Positions 1-11,074 are shown, numbered from the stretch's first letter. The stretch: 64,000 nucleotides of DNA from Paragonimus skrjabini miyazakii (GCA_014338405.1 JTDE01000438.1:113625-177624), one strand, 5' to 3'. Notes: generated by a model not told the origin, from the letters alone. Made by a program: numbers and translations.

Positions 1-860
1 GGTAGACGCAACTGTTCGACTGATCTGCTACATTGTATCCTTTAAAACAGAGTTTTATAAACACCACTTTTTCAACTGTGGGCATTGCCTCACAAGGAAT
101 TTTGGCCCTTATATTTGGAATAATGATATTCGCCTAAAAACCGTTTCCCCTCAATTAGTTCTTATCTGTTTTCACCTCTTGTCCCAACTGCGTCATCCGC
201 ACAAATATTTCTCATTCTAGTTGCCACGCATTGGGCTAGGTTTCGTTTCTGTTTAATGGTTTACTGACCCGTGCATGAAGGTTTACGATATACAGACCTA
301 CTCAGTGTACCCTTTCTCTAAGGTTAGACGCAATGAAACGTGTGGTGCATTAAAAGTTGTTAACTCATCTTGTAACTGTATAATAACAAATATATCGTCT
401 ACATATTGGTGGTACATATGCAGACTTTGAATGGTCGATTGAAGTTGAGATTCTAATTTTCCCATGAATATGTCTGTCAGCAGTGGACCTAAAGTGGGTT
501 TCAGTGGCACCCCATCCGATCGCTGATAAGGCAAGCGGTTGAACGAGCAGTGAGCATCGAAGGTGCACCGTGAAAGTAGTTCTTCTAGGTCTGATCTTTG
601 TGGTTCGAATACGCTTTCCAGTTGTTCTAGTTGATCACACAAAAGATTAATTGTCTCCATCAATGGGACACTTGTAAATGTCGAAGTTAATTCAAGGGAG
701 CCTATATGTCGGTGTTTAACACTAATATCCCTCATGGAATCCACAAACTCGAAAGTGTCAGAATTGTTCAGAATCAAAATGCTGAAGCCTTCTGAACAAA
801 GTTGAAAATCAAACGACTGATTTCTCGGAACGACTAATGCAGCTGGACCGTATCACACAA
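1..860 (-). pseudogene. Penelope-like element reverse transcriptase relic
   Basis: The minus strand carries a decayed PLE reverse transcriptase. The clearest open part is 298-777 (159 codons; the frame stays open upstream to a stop at 853-855, so no true start is visible). Motif A reads LTSTFTSVPL, where the PLE family has FDxxSLFTxVPL, so the catalytic Asp appears to be Glu. Motif B reads QRSDGVPLKP in place of the usual GxxMGSPLxP. Motif C is an intact YVDDIF at residues 125-130. Past the TAG stop at 298-300, short frame-shifted patches such as TRMRNICADD and VFIKLCFKGYNVAD resemble the region between RT and endonuclease in PLEs, so the relic probably runs off the left edge. No GIY-YIG domain is visible here. 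It cannot encode a working enzyme. Confidence 0.8.
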
Positions 861-2781
861 ACTCAATTTGACCAGGTGAAACCAACTGGATCCATCCCCC
901 CACGTTTACATAGACTCTCCAGGAATCATAAACTGTTTATCCATTTAGAATGATATTTGATATGCGCAATTCATCATATCACGCAACGTTCAAGTGGTTA
1001 GCGGAAATACTGGAGCTTATATGGCGGAAGTTATACCCACACAGTCTTTGTGACACTTTCGATCAATCACACCCATTCTAACCACACACAGACATTTGAC
1101 CTTCACCGTGTGATGTAACAGCCAGTCAACGTCCGGCCCGAGTCTAACCAACTATTGTGTGGAGTCTAGTAGTTGCCTTCATTGTCATTCGTTAGCAAAT
1201 TGTTTCATGACACATCTCGATGAAACTCATGCATTTGCATTGACTTGAGGAAGAATGATCAGAAACAACTATTCGCGAAATCCTTACTTATCACGTTCTC
1301 GAAGTGTAAAATATATAAGCTGACGAACCCGGTGCCTAACTGGTAGACATATGCATATTTTTCAGTTTGCATACTCAACCTTCGGACGCAATCGCTTAAT
1401 TGAAAACAATCGATCAACAGCCTATTAATAGTTTGTCTTCTTTTATTCACCTCCACGAAAACATAGCAGTTTTTAAGCTATATTTTAAAGCTGTGTGGTT
1501 CGTTAACCAAAGACTTCGCAAAATTCAATAGCACGTCACAGCCGCTTGCACCTCGGTATGTGGAACCCATTTTACACAGCCTCCTGCTATTTCTTCCGCG
1601 ATGAGTAAAATAGGACTGCTGACAGCTGACTACGTACCTTCTAGTTCACTGTGATATATGGTATCAAATACCAAGGATCATCTACTTTTTCGGTAGTCTC
1701 CAAGTCACGTCTATCGAATACTGAAGGTAAATCATTACGCAGATGCCTCATTCTACTATTACCTATTACTAATCGTACAAGAGGCAAAACTGATAATTGC
1801 CGTAACTATAGAACTGAACACTCTTTCCACGGAGCTTGAATGTATTTGTTCAACTGAGCTATTTACTCTTAATGCCATATCCTTCAACTACAAGAGAACC
1901 GGTCCGGAAGAAGTGTGATACAGTAATCAAGACATGTGTTCTTTTTGAGCTAACAAAATAAGCGTAAGCTCTTATCTGCTGTCTTATACAGGTTGTCTGT
2001 ATTCCGTTTGATTAATACAGAACCTCTAGAAATCTGCGTACTATCCAGTGGTCCACGTCTGGATCCTGCGTTGACGACTACACAACTGTCACCCAAAACA
2101 CTTCAAAGAAAGCGAACATAATATATACGAGGTTTGTGGGTGATAAAACATAGGCTAGAATATTTTACCGTGTACGATGAAAAGTAAACAAGAACCATCT
2201 TACTGGATGTCAACAGGATAAGTCACTGTCCTGAAAGAACTCGAAGAAATGAGTTAGACGAGGTTTGCTTCTTCCTAATTTCCAGTAATTGCCTTTTACT
2301 GTGGTTGCTGCAACTGTATCAACGAATCCAGGTTTCCAGATGGTTATAAACGAATGTCCTATTACCTTGTGCACAAACTAGACCACATTTGACCGTGACC
2401 TCAACTGACGCTGTTTGCCTATCTTAAATGCTTTTCCCATGCCACTTTATGAAACCACAACTATAGGAAGAATATTGTTAGTTTGCCGTAATTTTTCGTG
2501 TCCCACTTCACACATACACTTATCAACTTCAAAAAACGATTTTCCGTCGTAACTCTGGACAGTGACAAGCATGAACACACTTTTACCAAGTTGCTTTCCG
2601 TCTCCGAAAAACGAGTGCATTATCCGCCTAAGCCACAACACGAAAGCAAGTAATAGTTTGGATCTTAACTAGACATCGCTAAGTTCTACACATACACGTT
2701 GCAATGTTTAAAATAGTAACCTGTTTTTAAAAGTAAAAAAGTAGAAAAATTATTTCTTTCTTAATCTTCTTTATTACTTAC
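861..2781. other. No supported gene; one short minus-strand ORF
   Basis: Nothing recognisable. A minus-strand ORF at 2447-2641 has a protein-like composition and a possible acceptor (CTTAG) in front of about 2627. Its phase does not match the candidate exon at 2782-2984 under the simplest splice choice, so I do not call it. Confidence 0.4.
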
Positions 2782-2984
2782 TCATCTTCTTCAGGTGCCA
2801 AGGGGTACCTTTCTGTAATTTTCCTTCACTTTCTGGATGGTACCGAAAGTCAATGGTTATTTTTGATATAATATTTGGAGGCAAAAATGATAGTTCTATA
2901 TCGTTTATATGAAGATCGGGTTGAGAGTTCCTGTCTGAAGAAAGTGAGATAATTCTTTGTTTTACGTCACTAACCACTTGTCCG
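2782..2984 (-). CDS. Candidate internal exon of an unidentified host gene
   Basis: Read on the minus strand, 2984 to 2782 is open in one frame and is bounded by plausible splice signals: AAACAG just before 2984 and a perfect GTAAGT donor at 2781-2776. The translation begins around GQVVSDVKQRIISL and contains DLHINDIELSF and KITIDFRYHPESEGK. The charge-rich, repeat-free composition looks more coding than the neighbouring random ORFs. The protein family is not recognised. The exon would be 203 nt and end in phase 1. No start codon or neighbouring exon with matching phase was found, so it may be chance. The frame runs into a stop just inside the putative intron, as an exon should. Confidence 0.3.
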
Positions 2985-3540
2985 CTGTTTTAACCACAAA
3001 TCTAAAATAACTGCTTACACCCACGTCTAACGATTCACCTCGTATTCTACTTCAGAACACGTTCCACTTTTGGGGTTTGTATCTCTGTCCTGTTGGCATG
3101 AACGCCAATCTGGTGTGAAAAGGCTGGAGAACTATCTGATAATACATTATTTCTTTTGTGACACACCATAATTCGGTGAAATCAAGCCTGTTAGTTCATA
3201 CCTCCCACACTAATCTAGAACGCTTTACAGTTACCTATGAAGATTCGTTATTCGAATGTGCACAAATAATGGATGATTTTAAACAGCCAAACTTTACAGA
3301 CCATAAATACAACGCACTTAATTTCGAATGCTACTTGATTTGTTTGCTGCTGCAAGCATTATAATGATATCACACAAGTGAAAGGAACGTCTTATTTTGT
3401 GATACTGTGGTGTATGGTAAAGTTGAGACAATATGCTTTTCATGGTTTCAGTGTATCACATACTCGGGTAGTTGTCTCACAAGTGTTGGTTTGACATGAC
3501 TAGCATGAACTCAGATCTGCAACCGATCCCCCTCAAACAA
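2985..3540. other. No supported gene
   Basis: Only short ORFs without recognisable motifs (for example 3158-3364 on the plus strand). Confidence 0.4.
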
Positions 3541-3880
3541 GCCAATTTTTGTAATCGATTACAACACTCCTGAGGAAGGACACCCGAGGCGGTTGAAACG
3601 TAGTATTAAAACTTGCTTATAACGTTTTATTCTCGAACCATTTATCAATAACATGTTAAACACGACGCCCAAACTGTTTGACTTCATTCGTACAAAATTT
3701 GGTACGGATATCTTACGCACCATAACACTTTCTCGTTTACGCAATCCAGGTCGTGTCTTTAATGAGGTGCATCTAGCGGTGTTGATGCACACACACAATC
3801 AATTTTCACTGGCCACCAACATATCAGGTTCACGAAAGAATGGAATTAAGATTATTGACAAGAACGGTGCTTGTGTATAG
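3541..3880 (+). mobile_element. 5' end fragment of a Penelope-like element
   Basis: Two parts. 3554-3660 matches the sequence that follows the PLE ORF at 9749-9865 (shared blocks: GATTACAACACTCCTGAGGA, then CACCC, ACTTGCT, CATTTATCA and GTTAAAC), so it is the terminal repeat or untranslated part of the same type of element. It runs straight into an ORF at 3653-3880 (ATG at 3653). Its product contains FDFIRTKFGTDILR and NEVHLAVLMHTHNQ, which resemble the N-terminal region of PLE polyproteins ahead of the RT. The ORF stops after 75 codons, and no RT follows before the next element. The order 'terminal repeat, then ORF start' is what is expected at a PLE 5' end. Family assignment of the N-terminus is by eye and less certain than that of the shared block. 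Confidence 0.6.
3566..3640 (+). ncRNA. Hammerhead-ribozyme-like core in PLE terminal repeat (possible)
   Basis: CTGAGGA (3570-3576) is followed after 18 nt by GAAAC (3595-3599), the spacing and core strings of a hammerhead ribozyme. A short stem III can be drawn: AACG after GA pairs with CGTT near 3630. PLE terminal repeats are known to carry hammerhead motifs. Against it: I cannot draw a convincing stem II or stem I, and the second copy at 9764-9792 has GAAG instead of GAAA. It may be a degenerate motif. Confidence 0.3.
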
Positions 3881-6189
3881 TACGTTTAGAGAAATGGAAA
3901 AGGTACGAATGTGTGTATCAAATGGTGCGTACTTCTTAATCTCTTTCATCTCTAACAGATTTGGAATCTTACTTTAAAAGCAAGTGGCGTGATCGGACGC
4001 TTTCTTGATATGCAAAAATGTATTTCATCAATGCCTCATGTACAATTTTTGCAAGTTGATTAAGTGTGGTCAACACCTCGATCCGTCTTATGCGCCATTC
4101 TTTTGGGTTAACGATGAATTGATTGTCTCGAACTGCTAACTGGAAGGAGGGTTTCACGTCTAGTCTCCACGGTGACTGTCTTCGGAAGTCAGCTTACAAC
4201 GGTCCACCACAATACTCCTTCTCAAAACTGCCGGTATTACCGAAAAATCTTGTCATTGTAGCAGTTGGTGTGTTAAAACATTAGCATAAGTCAACTACAA
4301 GCCGACCCATGAGTTCTGAACGGTCCCACTTAAAAATGTTTATCTTCTCCCGGAAAGTATCCCTCCGTCAAAAATTGATCACCCAGTTCCAAGATCACCG
4401 CATTCTTCCCTAGCATTACTTGTATCATTTTGAGAATGTGCCTATCTTAGTAACATTCACTCCAACAGCATCCTTGTGGAATTCCTCCATGCGCTGTGTT
4501 CGGGAAGATAAATCGAGATTATAGGTCTCCTTTTCCAATACTTGAACTGTAAGTTTACAGTATTGTAGCCGTAACGCGCAATGAATCTAGCCTTCATTCA
4601 GATTCCTCTGCTGATTTAACTTACTTGAAGTGTTTGTGTTTGGCCTCTGCTTGCGAACGTCAGTTCACTAAATACGATCTTCATTTTTTCATGGTCATGA
4701 CAGTCGCCAAGTATACTTGTATAGTTACACTCGACCCGCTTTGGAACCCCACTGGCGCATTCTAAATTTCCATGTTGTTTCAGTCTAGCTTCGGGTCTCA
4801 CGTTGCTAACAAATGTTGCGACCGTTAAATTCCGTCCAGTTACGGGTAAGTTCAATGTCAGCCCAACTTTACTGAAGATTCACTAAAGCTTGCCTGGATC
4901 TTTTCAATCAGGGAAACGCATTATTTTTGTTTGGCAACCTGTACGAAAGGTTTTCGACGACTTTAAGTAGACGGCTATAGAAATCGAGACGACCAACAAC
5001 CTGTAGGTCAGCACCGAATTGGCCTCAGACGTCATTAGCTTCTCCTAGAGTAGGTTTGCTTTGTTCTTTCATAACATACGGCTCAGAAAATGCCACTGAT
5101 TCTTTCGTTCTTTATGAAAGCAGATGGGTGAGCTGCAAGCCAGTCTGCGTCGTCAACTTCAATACGCTCAAAACAATCATCCTGTGATCAACTGCAATAC
5201 CTCCTATCAGCCAATGGAGTTTCGAACTTGACAATCAACAACTATTATATGGCAGCTCAGTCTGGCGTCGTGGAAGTTACTTAAGCCACCCACAGAATGG
5301 AATTTTTATCTAATCTGTGAGGACCGCCCTTGGATCATTCAGCTTTGGTCGTCCGGTCCTAGCTCCGACCACTTTCAACACACCTTAAAGAAGCTCCGAA
5401 AGTACCTGTATCCGAATAGTTACGGTTTTGAAAACTTTCTTTAAAACCTTAGTCGCCATTCTAACCTTCCAAAGCAGGTGGCTAAGTGGTTGCTAGTTTG
5501 GCTAGCTGAAACAGACTCAAAACGTAACGGTTTCCAGAAAAAGGTAACCAGTAAATACTTCTTTGATCAGATTAACCAATCGGATATAAAAAGAAATACG
5601 TATTGCTCAGTCGATCTGTGAACATTATTGTAGTTTGCTCTGAACTCAATGCACAGTTAAACGGAGTTTGGTTTCATTCAAAACAGTTTCTTCTTGACAG
5701 GACATGGTTCGCTTTGGGTTTCAGAATGTGTTTCCTATATGATTGTGAGAGGTTGGTTTATTCAATGTAACTGCCATACACAAAAATGTCTACGTATTAT
5801 AGACGGAACTGTTTCCTTTGAGATGCACAACGTGGAGGTACTGGGCAGTAGGAGGTGTTTCCACGAAAGCAGTATTGATTTAATTGAAGTTGTGAACGTT
5901 GGTTACATAAAATGGTATCACTTTACAAGCAGGCATGAAATAAACATATACCCCAAACTTCGATTTTTCGAACCATTGCGCAATACCATTAGTGGACACA
6001 AAGGTACGTCTCACGTGTACAATCAAGGAATAAAAGATAACTGATGAGTAGTTGGGGGAAGGGTTTGTTTGTCAAACGAACATTCCTTCAGACGTCTCAG
6101 TCAGCTTTGAAAGAGCATAGCTGCAGTCCTAATCCCGGTCATAGCATTCAGCTTGGCACTGATATCAAGTTAGAATTGAGTATGGTGCT
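3881..6189. other. No supported gene; unassigned ORF 5694-6044
   Basis: The longest ORF is 116 codons at 5694-6044 on the plus strand. It shows no motif I recognise, no signal peptide and no splice context, and a length within what chance allows here. The rest shows nothing. Confidence 0.4.
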
Positions 6190-6209
6190 TCGTTTTTAAC
6201 AGTGTTTCC

Positions 6210-6595
6210 GACAAATTTATGGGAAGGCGACAGCTGTAATCAGGTCTGAGTGCTGTTCAGTTTCCATAAAACTGAAATCTCTTACTAGTCGCCAGTAATC
6301 AAAATATCGCTCGACAAGCTAAATAATTTCTGTGAGTACAACTTCGACAAAAGTCCTTGTCTTCGGGTCGTCGATTGGAGTTAACAGATAGTAACTGTGT
6401 CTCCTATCGAGACGATCAGGCAACCTCATCATTACTCACAAAAGAATGTAACTGAGCATTTCCATATGACAATTTAGTCCTGCCTACTTTCTGGTCAATG
6501 GCGCAGTGGTTACTACAGTTACAACGTAAAGATGGGAACGGAATTCTGGTCTCGCCCGTGGCAAGGATATGCGCAGCGGATGAACTCTAATGAGA
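6210..6595 (+). repeat. tRNA-derived repeat family 2, decayed copy
   Basis: 6210-6265 matches the family's conserved 3' block (ATGGGAAGGCGACAGCTGTA). 6395-6440 matches its 5' block (GACGATCAGGCAACCTCATC), shared with the reverse complement of 56235-56290. 6492-6511 carries a Pol III A-box-like string TGGCGCAGTGGTTA. The B box near 6545 (TCTGGTCTCGCCC) is decayed, followed by the family's GAGGATATGC-like block at 6565-6580. Order 3' block, 5' block, tRNA-like part suggests two adjacent copies. Other copies lie at 11075, 17150, 25905, 38994 and 55991. Confidence 0.55.
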
Positions 6596-7699
6596 GAGTA
6601 ACCCCAATATAGTGTTCATTTTTGAATGCACCCATCTGAAACGTATACAGGAATGCAAAACCCGTGATCAACTGTGTTAATATATACTGTGGGTAGAAAA
6701 TTAAAATGCAAGCATTGGCGTGTAAATATGTCCCAAGTACAAAGAGAATGCAGGAGTTGGTTCAGCCTTTTATGAAGTATCGTTGAACAGGGGTTTCAAG
6801 TTTGAGAAATGAAATATACAAGCGAGTTACAAATGGTTAACAAGCAACTTTGCCAGGTAGATGAATACGGCGTTTTCCAAGAGCTGTTTCACCGAAAACC
6901 GACAAAAACCACAAAAAGTTGCCTAAATTTGCAAATTGTTTGGGTATGTCATTGAGAATGACTGGTAGCACGCCGTCAAAATTAGGATAAATAACTTCCA
7001 CTTGAAAATAATTCTAATGTCTTTCAAAAATGCAGCCAGGACTACTCTGAGTAAGGGATACTTCATCTACTTTTGCGTCAAAATCCTTTAGGAAATTGCC
7101 GGTGCAATTAGCAAGCGATTTTGTTTGATACAAACGAAAGAATATCTACGACAGTCCTCACCTAAAACACTTCACAACGTAAAAATGAGCCAAAGTATGA
7201 AACCCCACTTGAATGTTAATTAACGCCAGTTCTGCCTCTAATGTTTTTGATAAGCACGGGCAAACAACAAATCACACTTGTTTATCTGACAGTTTTAGTT
7301 AATTCAATTGGTTTATCAAATCTAAAATAAATAATCTTTTCCGAAGTCGATAAAGGCTTGATAGAAATGGTTTGAATTGATTATCGTATATGGCAAACAA
7401 ATAAGTCGGCTTTTTGAGTTAAGCGAACGGTGATAAGGCACCATTACATGCAAGTTGATATACTGTTAGAACGCAAAATAAATCAGTGTACCATAAACCA
7501 ATTCCTTTCGAAAAATCACGAAACTGTAATTGCACATGTTTGTGCAATCGAGTCTGATTCGTTGCCAAAACAGTCGACCTTTTTAAGTATGATTTCTCTA
7601 AACACACTGCATAAATTACATTAATTTGGAAAGCCGATAGGCTGTATGTTGAAAACTTCCGCTTTAGACATCAAATTTAGCTGAACTATAAAACTGAGG
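6596..7699. other. No supported gene
   Basis: Overlapping short ORFs on both strands near 7419-7624 have no motifs. Nothing else seen. Confidence 0.4.
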
Positions 7700-8155
7700 G
7701 GTCAACCACATGAAGCGTTACGATTAAATGCTTGACGATTAAAGAAACCGGATTTCTGTTCAGATGTTCACATGTCCATCCCCGTGGGATCGTCGCTTGC
7801 GATAGCCAATGAAGACATGCCCCACCTTACTGTGTTGCGATCTTCGGTTCCATCTGACAATGCATGCATCACCGCAACTACAAGTGAACTGATAGGTGAC
7901 ATGGGTGGCAGAGTTCTTCGAGGAAAAACGACCAATGCAGTAGAGATTACTTTTGCAGGTGGAAAATAACAAATGCATTTCCGTTACGGGATAATTGTAA
8001 TCCACATCAACTCCCAACTTTCGAATTACGAAGTACATGCTGTGGCTTTCCATGCAAGGATTGTTTAAGAAGGCGCGGTTTTACGGAGTTAATTGTTGTT
8101 GACGGCTATTTGTCCACTGCTCACAGTGAATTTCAATAATTTTAACCAGGTACTT
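7700..8155 (-). repeat. Left arm of a 455-bp inverted repeat around a PLE
   Basis: This stretch is the reverse complement of 9856-10310. Over the outer 390 bp (7700-8092) I count 3 differences; over the inner 60-65 bp the match falls to roughly 85-87%. The outer boundary is sharp: GGTCAACCAC at 7700, with unrelated flanks outside. The inner edge (GTTTAAC/GGTACT region) corresponds to the PLE terminal-repeat sequence also seen near 3650. No obvious target-site duplication flanks the two arms. Confidence 0.85.
7760..8053 (-). pseudogene. PLE GIY-YIG endonuclease relic (left arm copy)
   Basis: Minus-strand frame of 97 codons, nearly identical to 10250-9957 on the other arm. It contains VTYQFTCSCGDACIVRW, which fits the PLE endonuclease block VVYxFxCxCGxxYIGRT with the YIG core changed to CIV. 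Just upstream is CKSNLYCIGRFSSKNSA, the usual lead-in between RT and endonuclease. The sequence differs from the endonuclease in the PLE enclosed by the arms, so it derives from a different PLE family. The YIG is destroyed and the sequence ends before the C-terminal part of the domain. Confidence 0.6.
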
Positions 8156-8439
8156 ATCCGCAAACAGTGCTTTGTCAGGAAGTCCCTCTTCACACTTTAT
8201 ACAGTTGGTTGTGCATAATTTCCTCAGTGAAAAAAACGTTCGCGTTAAGCTATGTTTGTGAGTTATAACAGTATATGGAGAAGACTGAAAGTGCCCTCGG
8301 TTTTTACTTAAACAGATCGGCTAATTTTACAATCTAGGCGTTCGAAAATACTATAAATTCAATATTTCACTTGGGTGTTAGAGAGGTTTTATTGGTGAAA
8401 GTACATTGCCTTAATTGAGTTATAAACCGGCCATAATCC
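8156..8439. other. Spacer between left arm and PLE
   Basis: No ORF or motif; it may be decayed PLE sequence ahead of the RT. Confidence 0.35.
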
Positions 8440-8462
8440 GTAAATATTGAAAGATTATCAAC

Positions 8463-9723
8463 ATGAGTACTACTTTATCACCTTTTGAAATTGTATCTGG
8501 GGTTGAAATTTGCTTGCACCCAACCTTGTTCAAATTCAAAATAAAACTGTACAAGCAAACCGATGGTGTGGCTGTGAGTTCCCCTGTCGCACCTATAGTA
8601 GCCAATCTATTCCTCGAGCGCCTAGAAACGCAAGTGATGAGCGAATTTTATCTGCCCTCCACGAATTTGGTGGCAGTATGTAGACAACACGTTTGTCGTC
8701 ATGACATGGACCGCTCGCGACCAATGCCTACAGTTTCTTAACTCAAAATGCAACGGTATTGTAGTCACATTGGAAACTGAAACCGAGGAACGCTCATTTA
8801 GTTTTCTAGATTGCCTAGTGAAAGTTGATGAGCAACAGATATTTCAGGTATCTGTGTTCCGCAACCTAACTCATTCTGGTCGGTGTCTCAACTTCATATC
8901 GTCACATCCAATCGGTATGAAGAGAACAGTCATCAACTCTGTCGTTAATAGAGCTAATAAGATCTGCACCACTGAACTCTCCAGAACAACAGAAAATACT
9001 CACATCAAAGAAATGCTTACTGCTAATCAATATCCAAATGCATTTGTTGAAAACACAGTTAAGCGCATTTCAATTAAGGAGGGGACCAAAACGAACAGAA
9101 GTTTCAAGTCTACTGTGCAAATACCGTATCGTGAACGAACGTCTGAAACAATTCGCTCCATACATTCTGAGTTTGCTATCGGGACCGTATTCCGGTTAGA
9201 TAATACCTTAGAACGACTGATGATGCATCCTAAGGATCCAGTTTCTATAGGTGACCAGAAAGACTGTGTTTACGAAATCAAATGCGGCAATTGCAACATC
9301 TGCTACATTGGAGAGACAAACAGACAACTGAAAGTACGTGTTGCCGAACACAAAAGGCACACAAAGTTTCCCCCTAAAGATGCACATCAAGTTCGCAAAC
9401 CAGAGAACGATTCGGCCATCGCACTTCATGCACTGTCAGAGAATCACAACGTATGTTTTGATCAAGCCCGAGTGATTCACAAGGGTCTGCCTACCCATGC
9501 GGAGCGATGCTGTGCTGAAGACCTCACGATTTACACACAAAACGCTTGTGTTAATTGCAATGATAACAAACCTCTGTCTGCAGTGTGGCGTGGATCGTTA
9601 AACAACACCAAACACAGAGAGGTCTTATCTACATTAGTCTCACTCCCACTTAATAGGCAAAGGATTAGACCAATCAGTTCAGATGCAGCGCAGAATGACC
9701 TAACCACGGCAAATTCCATATGA
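8463..9723 (+). pseudogene. PLE RT (C-terminal half) plus GIY-YIG endonuclease, frameshifted
   Basis: The first frame (8463 onward) gives RT motif B, QTDGVAVSSPVAPIVANLF. A one-base shift before 8671 then moves the reading into the 8701-9723 frame. In that frame the catalytic box at 8677-8688 reads YVDN, not YVDD, followed by TFVVM and the RT block FSFLDCLV. Then come linker strings (RNLTHSGRCLNFISSHP, RANKICTTE, IPYRERTSETIRSIH) and the endonuclease. In the latter, numbering from the ATG at 8701, CVYEIKC is at 189-195 and CNICYIGET at 198-206, with conserved Arg213 and His217 and the IALHALSENH block downstream. The endonuclease frame is intact to a stop at 9721-9723. The RT is dead by frameshift, Asp-to-Asn change and 5' truncation. 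In PLEs the RT copies RNA at a nick made by the endonuclease. Confidence 0.9.
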
Positions 9724-9748
9724 CCTCTGTTCCTTTGTTAATGTGATT

Positions 9749-9855
9749 TCGATTACAACACTCCTGAGGAAGGCCACCCAAGACGATTGAAGCGTAGAGT
9801 ATTACAACTTGCTCGTAACATTGTGTTGTTGTTCACTATCCATTTATCACTAACG
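9749..9855 (+). repeat. PLE terminal-repeat block with hammerhead-like strings
   Basis: This follows the PLE ORF and matches 3554-3660, which precedes a PLE ORF start. The same block lying both before and after the ORF is the signature of PLE pseudo-LTRs. CTGAGGA is at 9764-9770 and GAAG (instead of GAAA) at 9789-9792, so any hammerhead in this copy is damaged. Confidence 0.6.
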
Positions 9856-10310
9856 AGTACCCCGTTAAACGTATTGAAATCCACTGCGAGAAGTGAACAA
9901 ATAGCCGTCAACAACAAGTAACTCCGTAAAACCGCGCCTTCTTAAACAATCCTTGCATGGAAAGCCACAGCATGTACTTCGTAATTCGAAAGTTGGGAGT
10001 TGATGTGGATTACAATTATCCCGTAACGGAAATGCATTTGTTATTTTCCACCTGCAAAAGTAATCTCTACTGCATTGGTCGTTTTTCCTCGAAGAACTCT
10101 GCCACCCATGTCACCTATCAGTTCACTTGTAGTTGCGGTGATGCATGCATTGTCAGATGGAACCGAAGATCGCAACACAGTAAGGTGGGGCATGTCTTCA
10201 TTGGCTATCGCAAGCGACGATCCGACGGGGATAGACATGTGAACATCTGAACAGAAATCCGGTTTCTTTAATCGCCAAGCATTTAATCGTAACGCTTCAT
10301 GTGGTTGACC
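9856..10310 (+). repeat. Right arm of the 455-bp inverted repeat
   Basis: Reverse complement of 7700-8155 (see that entry). Its inner end continues directly from the PLE terminal-repeat block, and its outer end stops at GTGGTTGACC (10301-10310). Confidence 0.85.
9957..10250 (+). pseudogene. PLE GIY-YIG endonuclease relic (right arm copy)
   Basis: Same 97-codon frame as the left-arm relic, differing by two residues near the C-terminus (SDGDR versus SHGDG). It contains FTCSCGDACIVRWNRR, where an active PLE endonuclease would read FxCxCGxxYIGRTxRR. The relic lies in the same direction as the enclosed PLE. It could be the remnant of an older PLE into which the younger one inserted. Confidence 0.6.
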
Positions 10311-11074
10311 TCGTCATTTCGTCTGGGGCCCTTTTACATACGCGTAGTGCCAAGTTGTTGGTGTTTACGGAAGGCGGTCTTTCTGCGTAAGTTGTTTAGG
10401 ATAACGATATTAGTCTGAACTCTAGGCAGTAACAATTAATAACGGGGACGGGAACTGAGGAATTATTGGCTTGTCAAAGCAGTGTTAGTTGCAATATTTT
10501 AAATAGAACGTAAATATACGTCGCGGGATTTCCACTAACACGGGCAAATGTTATCTAAACAGTACATATCAATCACAATGTACGGACTAGGTAGATTGTT
10601 CCGACTTTCACCCACCGGTGGTGTTTTGACTAAGCGAACAAAAGGAATTCTGCTGTTTATGTCTCTTCTGATATCCCTGTAAGATTGTGCATAAGACTTA
10701 GCAGAAATGACAGGAAGTGCCCTGAACGAACGCAGCAGGCAGCATGACGCGATTAACACCAACGGCTGATGATGTGGGAAGTTGCTAATTAGTGGAAATT
10801 ATCTGTTGTTCTTGAGATGGAAACCCAGATACATTTATTAAAATAATCAAGTTTTAAACTAAATTCCATACTGCAGAAGTTTAAGCTAAATGGAAGTGAG
10901 TGGTTGTTAATTTGGCAGAATAGCTTTCCGTCGTTCGGAATAAGCTTTTCCTTTCAATTCAACCCATGATTTAGAGAACAAGCAGATTGTAGTTTATCGC
11001 ATCCTTATCCAGTAACTTAATTGGGACTTGCCTTGTTTGTTCCGACTTTTATAAAAATTTAACGTCACCAACAT
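10311..11074. other. No supported gene
   Basis: Only a 75-codon ORF at 10535-10762 on the minus strand, without motifs. Confidence 0.4.

Larger units (their letters stand above)
8440..9855 (+). mobile_element. 5'-truncated Penelope-like retroelement
   Basis: This is the body of a PLE: the C-terminal half of the reverse transcriptase, the linker and a GIY-YIG endonuclease (8463-9723), followed by about 130 bp of terminal-repeat-like sequence (9724-9855). That sequence is shared with 3554-3660. The N-terminal region and RT motifs before motif B are missing. The element sits between the 455-bp inverted arms, which is compatible with the complex, sometimes inverted terminal repeats known for PLEs. 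The arms carry foreign PLE sequence, however. Confidence 0.85.

Noticed and set aside
7772..7969. 65-codon ORFs in both inverted arms (7772-7969 plus, 10041-10238 minus)
   Set aside because: Identical because the arms are identical; the opposite frame carries the endonuclease motif.
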